Shown: one piece after another, positions 6,758 through 11,854 of the stretch
Position numbering within the stretch: the stretch's first letter is position 1
How the letters are laid out: each line of letters starts with the position of its first letter
Assembly: GCA_910578835.1 (NCBI GenBank)
Contig: CAJTSK010000050.1
Coordinates: forward strand, 1 to 14,315
Direction of reading: 5' to 3'
Source of the DNA: an uncultured Muribaculum sp.
GTDB lineage: Bacteria > Bacteroidota > Bacteroidia > Bacteroidales > Muribaculaceae
Length of the DNA stretch: 14,315 nt
The notes under the pieces: generated by a model
What the model saw: only the letters and a program-made list of their open reading frames with translations
What the model was told of the DNA's origin: nothing
The model's database searches: none
Position numbers and translations under genes: made by a program

Positions 6758-7984
6758 TTTTGTGAAACCTATAATCGAGAGGAGTGCATAAATTTCAGAA
6801 AAACAGCGATTTCATCATACGCGTCGGCATCAAACATTTATTTTCATGACTGGGCACTTACTAATCTCGCAATAGACTACCTTAATAATGAGAAACCAGA
6901 TAAAGCCTTATCGATTACTGACTCTTTAATGCAAAATTCATCTTTTGCTTTTCAAGATTCAGCTTTTACTGCACAGTGCCTTAATATAATGTTTCAATCA
7001 TATTTTGATAAAAATCAATTAAACGATGCTAAGGAATTTATATATAAGATTGCCCAATATACCTCCAAACCATTTACAGCTGTAAATTACAGCGACATGG
7101 CAATAATCGAAATTCAAATTGGAAACTTATCAACAGCCAAATCTTACATCGATTCTGCCGTAATATTGTGTGACACTTCAAATATCCAAGATCTCATCGC
7201 CATTGAAACAGCAAACCTGGCATTTGCTCGTAAAACGGGAGATATATACGCACAATCGGAGCTAACTGAAAAAATCTTCAGCATCCAAAACAACGAAATA
7301 AGAAAAATCCTTAAGCAATCAGCCATAGGTGTCCAGCGTGATTTCTATAACCACCAGCTGATGCTTACATTACAAAAAGAAGACCGCATAAAAAAATCCA
7401 TTATTACATGGAGCATTCTTTCTTTCATTATATTTGTCGCGTTATTGCTCCTTTTCATTACCACAATTAAACTGAAAAACAGGAACCTCGAATTAAAAAT
7501 GAACGAAATAGCACTTCTCTCTGCAGAAATCAACAAGAGAGAAAGTGCGACAGAGAGCGTTAATGACAACCGTTTGCGTAACATGGTAGACAAACTGCTA
7601 TCAGAAAGATTCACTCTAATAAACAAGTTTTTTGATGAGTACTATGAAAATGGAGACTCACCGGTTGGTAAGACAGCCATATTTAACCGAGTAGAAAAGG
7701 AGATTAAGAATCTATCCTCAAAGAAAAATCTAAATGAAATTGAGAGTTTAGTCAACGAGACTCTTGATGACATTATATTTCGCTTTAGAAAAGAATTCCC
7801 TGAGTTAAGCTCTGATGATGTAACTTTTTTCATGCTTAATGTTGCTGGCTTATCACCACGAGCCATAGGTCTTTTCTTGAAAATAAAATTAAAAACAGTC
7901 TATACAAAAAAAGCCCGTCTAAAGGATCGAATTTTGAACTCAACCTCAACAGATACTGAAGAATTCCTCACAAAACTATCATAA
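6305..7984 (+). CDS. Membrane-bound TPR lipoprotein with cytoplasmic LuxR-like HTH (paralogue 1)
   Basis: 559 aa. A lipoprotein-type signal (residues 1-19, ending CLAC-S) precedes ADSLMESHPDSALCILESI, a start typical of Bacteroidota TPR lipoproteins. TPR-like helical pairs are visible around 99-132 (LFYQATTYYNDGRFDRAAAD), 183-213 and 263-291. One transmembrane helix lies at about 365-388, then a charged helix (390-412), a helical region (420-495) and a C-terminal HTH: DDVTFFMLNVAGLSPRAIG then KLKTVYTKKARLKDRI (503-543), which follows the LuxR/GerE pattern of GLS-x-x-x-IA then K-T-V-x-x-x-x-x-x-(I/L). If the signal is exported, the TPR part faces the periplasm and the HTH the cytoplasm, giving a one-protein sensor-regulator. 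No enzyme motif is seen. Codons 1-151 are GC-rich and nearly identical to the next gene; from codon 152 on the DNA is markedly AT-rich. The role is inferred from architecture, and the ligand is unknown. Confidence 0.88.
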   Translation: MRKILIYITASILACCLACSRDKAAIALLDGADSLMESHPDSALCILESINRDIITGNETKARYALLMSQALDKNYIDVTSDSLIATATRFYADRPDSPELMKSLFYQATTYYNDGRFDRAAADATHAYEIALKLDDPFWTGKTAYLIADIFCETYNREECINFRKTAISSYASASNIYFHDWALTNLAIDYLNNEKPDKALSITDSLMQNSSFAFQDSAFTAQCLNIMFQSYFDKNQLNDAKEFIYKIAQYTSKPFTAVNYSDMAIIEIQIGNLSTAKSYIDSAVILCDTSNIQDLIAIETANLAFARKTGDIYAQSELTEKIFSIQNNEIRKILKQSAIGVQRDFYNHQLMLTLQKEDRIKKSIITWSILSFIIFVALLLLFITTIKLKNRNLELKMNEIALLSAEINKRESATESVNDNRLRNMVDKLLSERFTLINKFFDEYYENGDSPVGKTAIFNRVEKEIKNLSSKKNLNEIESLVNETLDDIIFRFRKEFPELSSDDVTFFMLNVAGLSPRAIGLFLKIKLKTVYTKKARLKDRILNSTSTDTEEFLTKLS

Positions 7985-8057
7985 ACGCCTAATTAATAAT
8001 CGATTACACCAGCTTCTTCACCTCTTAAGCCAATTTCCTGAAACACAACAAATTACA

Positions 8058-8087
8058 CGTTGAAGAAAAATTAAATTTTCTCCAACG
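8058..8087 (+). terminator. Hairpin after the first TPR gene, with GAAGAAAAATTA core
   Basis: CGTTGAAGAAAAATT pairs with the facing strand ending TTTTCTCCAACG through about 13 of 15 positions (5 bp, mismatch, 6 bp, mismatch, 2 bp). It starts 74 nt after the stop. It may terminate transcription, but there is no T-run after the stem, and its sequence is shared with the hairpin at 10017-10056, so it may instead be a regulatory site upstream of the next gene. Confidence 0.5.
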
Positions 8088-8188
8088 CATACAATTCTGT
8101 ATATCAACACATTGTTAGTCTTTGAAGAATATTTGAAAGTGGAAAAATTTCTTTATACAGCCGATATAGTACTCTCATGATTTTTATC

Positions 8189-8196
8189 TAAATTTG
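8189..8196 (+). promoter_or_regulatory. -7 box of the second TPR-TM-HTH gene
   Basis: TAAATTTG fits TAnnTTTG exactly and lies 17 nt before the ATG, the same spacing as at the first paralogue. There is no TTG at the -33 distance. The same octamer precedes the small exported-protein gene (10139-10146). Confidence 0.65.
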
Positions 8197-8208
8197 CACA
8201 AGAACATA

Positions 8209-8666
8209 AATCTATGAGAAAAATACTTATATATATAACAGCGTCTATTTTAGCTTGTTGCTTAGCCTGCTCGCGCGATAAGGCGGCTATAACGCTGCTC
8301 GACGGTGCCGACTCGCTGATGGAAAGCCAACCCGATTCAGCCCTCTGCATACTGGAGTCAATCAACCGTGACATCATTACCGGCAACGAGACAAAGGCTC
8401 GCTATGCCCTTCTTATGTCGCAGGCGCTCGACAAAAACTATATCGACGTCACTTCCGACTCCCTTATCGCGACTGCGACACACTTCTACGCCGACCGCCC
8501 CGAATCGCCGGAGCTGATGAAATCACTCTTCTATCAGGCAAGGACATATTATAATGATGGGAGATTTGACCGCGCGGCTGCCGATGCCACTCACGCCTAC
8601 GAGATTGCCGTCAAACTCGACGACCCGTTCTGGACCGGCAAAACCGCCGAACTCATCGCTGACATA
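8209..8666 (+). repeat. Direct repeat, copy 2 (5' cassette of the second TPR gene)
   Basis: Partner of 6300-6757. About 20 substitutions separate the copies, and seven of the first 151 encoded residues differ (for example A27T, H39Q, R90H, D97E, T110R, L133V, Y146E). Outside these borders the DNA is not alignable by eye, although the proteins remain similar. Confidence 0.95.
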
Positions 8667-9947
8667 TTTAACTGTACTTACAATTACGATGAATGTCTAA
8701 ATTACCGTAATATAGCGGTCGCTTCTTATGCCAAAACCGGAAAACAAAATTTTCACCAATGGGCATTGCTCGAACTCGCTACCGGTTATTCCAATATTGA
8801 AAAATACGATAGTTCCTATACTATAATAAAAAGACTTGTATATCAACCAAATTTTTTAAAGGAAGATTCAGCATTAGTTTATCATTGCCTTTACATGGTT
8901 TTTAATTACTTTTTTGAAACAGAAAAATTTGATAGTGCTAAAATTCATTTCAATAAATTCAGAGAATATAATTATCGACCTCTCAATACTGCAAACTACG
9001 GGGAAATAGGAATAACTGAAGTTTTTTTAGGTAATCTTGACCAAGCCAAAATATATATTGATTCAGCATATTCGTTGTGTTCTGATAATATACATGACAT
9101 CCTATCCGCAGATATGGCTTCTTTAGAATATGCACGTATCACTAAAAATCACGTAAAATATGCAGAATTAACAAGAAAGATTTTACATCTACAAAATGAT
9201 ATCGTCAAAGAGACTACCAGACAATCGGCAATGGGTGCGCAACGCGATTTCTACAACCATCAATCTGAACTCGCTGCTGAAAAAGAGAGTAAGATGCGGG
9301 GATATGTCACAATTGGCATAATTATCGCAGTGGTTATCATAGCAGTCATTATAACTTTCTTCAAGACAAGAATGACACTAAAGAACAATGCCATCGAACT
9401 AAAAATAAACGAAGTGGCTCTACTATCTGCTGAAATAGATAAACGGGAAAACGAATGTCGCATGTTGAAATCACAACTTATTGATATCGTAGAAAAAGCA
9501 GATACGCAACTTGAAGTTTCACAACAAGAAGCGAAACTACGGCAACTTGTCAACCGTTTACTTGCAGGGCATTTCAACTCCATAAATAAAATTCTTGATG
9601 AATATTATGAAAGCACCGATACTCCGACCGCAAAAGCAGCCATCTATAACCGAGTTGAAAAAGAACTGAAAAATCTCTCCTCATCAAAAAGCATGAACGA
9701 GATAGAGGAAATGGTCAATGATGCCCTTGACGGCATCATGACTCGTTTTCGCAATGAATTTCCCGATGCGACCAAAGAAGACATTACCATATTTTTGCTT
9801 AATGCTGCCGGATTATCACAAAAAGCTATTAGCCTCTTGACCGGCATAAAACTAAAATCATTATATACAAAAAGAGCGCGTCTAAAAGAGCGCATATTGA
9901 AATCAGGAGTTTCTGGCAGCAACGAATATCTCGCCAGATTATCATAA
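8214..9947 (+). CDS. Membrane-bound TPR lipoprotein with cytoplasmic LuxR-like HTH (paralogue 2)
   Basis: 577 aa, same plan as the preceding gene: lipoprotein-type signal ending CLAC-S (1-19), TPR-like region (about 25-345), a transmembrane helix at about 363-383 very rich in Ile and Val, a coiled coil (about 398-448; it contains roughly 18 residues absent from paralogue 1), then a conserved helical segment (INKILDEYYE, AAIYNRVEKELKNLSS) and the HTH (about 520-560: EDITIFLLNAAGLSQKAIS then KLKSLYTKRARLKERI). Outside the shared first 151 residues the two proteins still align, for instance HQWALLELA against HDWALTNLA and SAMGAQRDFYNHQ against SAIGVQRDFYNHQ, so they are full-length paralogues rather than a fusion of unrelated parts. 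It has its own -7 box, so it need not depend on gene 1. Function is inferred: an envelope signal sensed by the TPR part, output through DNA binding. Confidence 0.88.
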   Translation: MRKILIYITASILACCLACSRDKAAITLLDGADSLMESQPDSALCILESINRDIITGNETKARYALLMSQALDKNYIDVTSDSLIATATHFYADRPESPELMKSLFYQARTYYNDGRFDRAAADATHAYEIAVKLDDPFWTGKTAELIADIFNCTYNYDECLNYRNIAVASYAKTGKQNFHQWALLELATGYSNIEKYDSSYTIIKRLVYQPNFLKEDSALVYHCLYMVFNYFFETEKFDSAKIHFNKFREYNYRPLNTANYGEIGITEVFLGNLDQAKIYIDSAYSLCSDNIHDILSADMASLEYARITKNHVKYAELTRKILHLQNDIVKETTRQSAMGAQRDFYNHQSELAAEKESKMRGYVTIGIIIAVVIIAVIITFFKTRMTLKNNAIELKINEVALLSAEIDKRENECRMLKSQLIDIVEKADTQLEVSQQEAKLRQLVNRLLAGHFNSINKILDEYYESTDTPTAKAAIYNRVEKELKNLSSSKSMNEIEEMVNDALDGIMTRFRNEFPDATKEDITIFLLNAAGLSQKAISLLTGIKLKSLYTKRARLKERILKSGVSGSNEYLARLS

Positions 9948-10016
9948 TCTACTAAATATCAGCAAGATACCCGACTTTTCTTTAGATAGATTCGCAACCC
10001 ATTCATAATCAAGCGA

Positions 10017-10056
10017 TTATAAGGTGAAGAAAAATTAGTTTTTCTTCACCTTATAA
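10017..10056. terminator. Perfect 18-bp hairpin after the second TPR gene
   Basis: An 18-nt arm (10017-10034, TTATAAGGTGAAGAAAAA) and its exact complement (10039-10056) enclose a TTAG loop. It starts 70 nt after the stop. Termination in either direction is possible. The core repeats that of 8058-8087 and includes TGAAGAA on both strands, so an operator role is also possible. Confidence 0.65.
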
Positions 10057-10080
10057 CTTCTTATATATCAGGCTTTTATA

Positions 10081-10094
10081 TCTTCACGTGAAGA
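10081..10094. promoter_or_regulatory. 14-bp perfect palindrome TCTTCACGTGAAGA
   Basis: Self-complementary, centred 52 nt upstream of the TAAATTTG box of the small exported-protein gene. It contains GTGAAGA, the same core as in the neighbouring hairpins. Its form suits a dimeric DNA-binding protein; which one is unknown. Confidence 0.45.
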
Positions 10095-10138
10095 AAATTT
10101 AATATCCTAAAAATTTCAAAAAGACCTATTCCAAACAC

Positions 10139-10146
10139 TAAATTTG
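10139..10146 (+). promoter_or_regulatory. -7 box of the small exported-protein gene
   Basis: TAAATTTG, an exact TAnnTTTG match and identical to the box of the second TPR gene. Transcription would start near 10152, about 15 nt before the ATG at 10168. Confidence 0.6.
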
Positions 10147-10167
10147 TGCAAAAAGTATTCTTGCATT

Positions 10168-10365
10168 ATGAAACAATTTAATTTATCTGTCGCATTTCTA
10201 TTAATAATTTCATTTTGGTGTTTTTCGGGCAATCTTTCCGCACAAAAATCATACCAAAACGAAAAAGCGGAAATTTATATGAAGAAAGTAACCGACACTA
10301 CTACCGGTTTTACCATGACCGGCACTTTTGACTCGACCCTACCCCATACAATATATAATATATGA
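10168..10365 (+). CDS. Small predicted exported protein, 65 aa, unknown function
   Basis: I do not recognise the family. Residues 1-25 form a clear signal peptide: Lys3, a hydrophobic core (LSVAFLLIISFWCF), and a likely signal peptidase I site after NLSA, leaving about 40 residues. The mature part is polar, with a cluster of Thr residues (VTDTTTGFTMTGTFDST) and no Cys, so it is not a disulfide-bonded peptide. The ATG at 10168 was chosen because a longer frame from a TTG at 10144 would begin inside the -7 box. It follows the second TPR gene and has the same -7 octamer, so joint control is plausible. It could be a small secreted or signal-type protein, or the surviving 5' end of a longer decayed gene; the stop falls in an AT-rich run (ATATATAATATATGA), and I see no continuation of the protein downstream. 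Confidence 0.6.
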   Translation: MKQFNLSVAFLLIISFWCFSGNLSAQKSYQNEKAEIYMKKVTDTTTGFTMTGTFDSTLPHTIYNI

Positions 10366-10421
10366 TATTTTACCATCAATCGTTAAAAGCGATGCGTAAT
10401 CTTAACAAACAACAAGATTGT

Positions 10422-10453
10422 TTTGGATTTTCCAACTATATTTAGTTACTTTG
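10422..10453 (+). promoter_or_regulatory. Probable promoter of the serpin gene
   Basis: TTTG (10422-10425), 20 nt, then TTACTTTG (10446-10453), one mismatch from TAnnTTTG. The start codon is at 10482, giving a leader of about 20 nt. A nearer TAATTTG at 10471-10477 has wrong internal spacing. Confidence 0.5.
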
Positions 10454-10481
10454 TTTTAAAATAACACTAATAATTTGCGCT

Positions 10482-11711
10482 ATGTTAAAATTTCGCAGTA
10501 CTTACCTATCATTAATCACAGCTTCAATCGTTGCCACACAGACATCTTGCAGCAATGACAATGACAGCCCCGAGCTGCCAAACGTCCGCGGAGAGATTAC
10601 ACTCAACGCCACAGAGCAGAAGCTTATAAACAGCCAGAATCAGTTTGCTTTTGACTTGGTAAAGGGAATTGAAGCCGCCGGCATTGACGACGACAGCAAA
10701 AATGTAATAATCTCGCCGATAAGCGCCTCATATTGCCTCGGCATGATTGCTGCCGGAGCGCAAGGCGCAACCCTGGAGCAGATTACCGATGTGCTCGGTC
10801 CTACCTCTTCTGATGAAATAAACGGTCTGCACGGCAGACTTATCAAATCGCTACAGGCGCTTGACCGCACCACTACCGCCACTCTTGTCAACTCAATGTG
10901 GATTGACAACAGCGTGGCTGTCAAGGAGCAATATCGCGACCATCTCGCTACATATTATGACAACAGCCTCTACTCAATCAACCTGCATGAACAGGCGGCT
11001 GTAGAGAAAATCAATCGCTGGTGTGCCGACAATACGGGCAATCTTATCCCGACAATTATTGAAGACATCCCGTCGGGCAATCTGCTGCTTGTCAACACAC
11101 TTCATTTCGAGAGCAAGTGGACCGATGTATTTCATGAGGCGGAGACCAAGGCTCATACATTTCATAACGCCGACAACTCAAAATCAACCGTCAAGATGAT
11201 GTACGACATCCGACAGATTGAATATAAGGAGATTGACGGTGCGCAGGTCGCACGTCTGACATACGGCAACGGTGCATACTCAATGATGATGATGCTTCCT
11301 GCCGAGGGTCAAGATGTCAACAGTCTGCTGACTCCGGAAAAATACGCCATGCTCACCGCTGAAAATGGCATGGAAGAAGTGAAGGCTATTGTTGAAATAC
11401 CGCGCTTTGACATGACAAAAGAAGTATCACTCAACCAACCGCTCTCCGAGCTCGGCATGAAACTGCTGTTTAGCACAGATGCCGACCTGTCGGGAATGAC
11501 TGAAAGCGCGATGCCGTCATGCAGCATTGTGCAGAAATGCCGCATCATCGTTGACGAAGGTGGCACAAAAGCCGCTTCCACGACATCTACATCGGTTGAC
11601 ATAGCATTGCCGCCGGAATACAAAATCACATTAGACCGACCGTTTGCGTTCATAATCCAAGAACAGTCTACCGGGCTTATCTTGTTCATCGGCAAAATAA
11701 ACAATCTGTAA
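10482..11711 (+). CDS. Serpin-family protease inhibitor, probable surface lipoprotein
   Basis: 409 aa. The signal region ends QTSC-S, so Cys23 is a candidate for lipidation. The acidic SNDND after it resembles the Bacteroidota signal that sends lipoproteins to the cell surface. The serpin fold is complete: NVIISPISASYCLGMIAAGA (74-93, helix B), LLLVNTLHFESKW (201-213), PRFDM...LSELGMKLLF (307-330) followed by ADLSGM, the hinge VDEGGTKAASTTSTS (357-371), and the signature DRPFAFIIQEQSTGLILFIGK (385-405). The hinge has Glu359 (P17), Gly361 (P15), Thr362 (P14) and small residues at P12-P9, which is the pattern of inhibitory serpins that trap serine or cysteine proteases by loop insertion. Counting 17 residues puts P1 at Ala375; counting from the Pro-Pro puts it at Ile374. 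Either small or aliphatic residue suggests an elastase-like target. The gene has its own likely promoter; a barrel protein follows after 143 nt. Confidence 0.94.
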   Translation: MLKFRSTYLSLITASIVATQTSCSNDNDSPELPNVRGEITLNATEQKLINSQNQFAFDLVKGIEAAGIDDDSKNVIISPISASYCLGMIAAGAQGATLEQITDVLGPTSSDEINGLHGRLIKSLQALDRTTTATLVNSMWIDNSVAVKEQYRDHLATYYDNSLYSINLHEQAAVEKINRWCADNTGNLIPTIIEDIPSGNLLLVNTLHFESKWTDVFHEAETKAHTFHNADNSKSTVKMMYDIRQIEYKEIDGAQVARLTYGNGAYSMMMMLPAEGQDVNSLLTPEKYAMLTAENGMEEVKAIVEIPRFDMTKEVSLNQPLSELGMKLLFSTDADLSGMTESAMPSCSIVQKCRIIVDEGGTKAASTTSTSVDIALPPEYKITLDRPFAFIIQEQSTGLILFIGKINNL

Positions 11712-11758
11712 CCCCGTATGCAGGTTGCGGGCATTACCGATACAAAAATCTATATGAG

Positions 11759-11818
11759 GAGGGCTGTTTCAATGTGTTCCATGAATATCAAAATCTCAGT
11801 GACTTGGAAACAGCCCTC
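11759..11818. repeat. 12-bp inverted repeat between serpin and barrel genes
   Basis: GAGGGCTGTTTC (11759-11770) and GAAACAGCCCTC (11807-11818) are exact complements separated by 36 nt. It could be a terminator for the serpin, though no T-run follows and the loop is long, or an mRNA leader structure for the next gene, or a remnant of a mobile element's ends. Confidence 0.6.
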
Positions 11819-11854
11819 GTAAACTCCATCAAATCATAAATCAATCACTTAATA

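Noticed and set aside
10144..10365. 73-aa version of the small exported protein from a TTG start
   Set aside because: The TTG lies inside the TAAATTTG -7 box, so it would not be transcribed. The ATG at 10168 gives a good signal peptide directly.
10379..10419. Small stems ATCG/CGAT (10379-10393) and AATCTT/AAGATT (10398-10419) as a terminator of the small gene
   Set aside because: Stems of 4 and 6 A/T-rich pairs are too weak and the following T content is short; not better than chance in this AT-rich gap.
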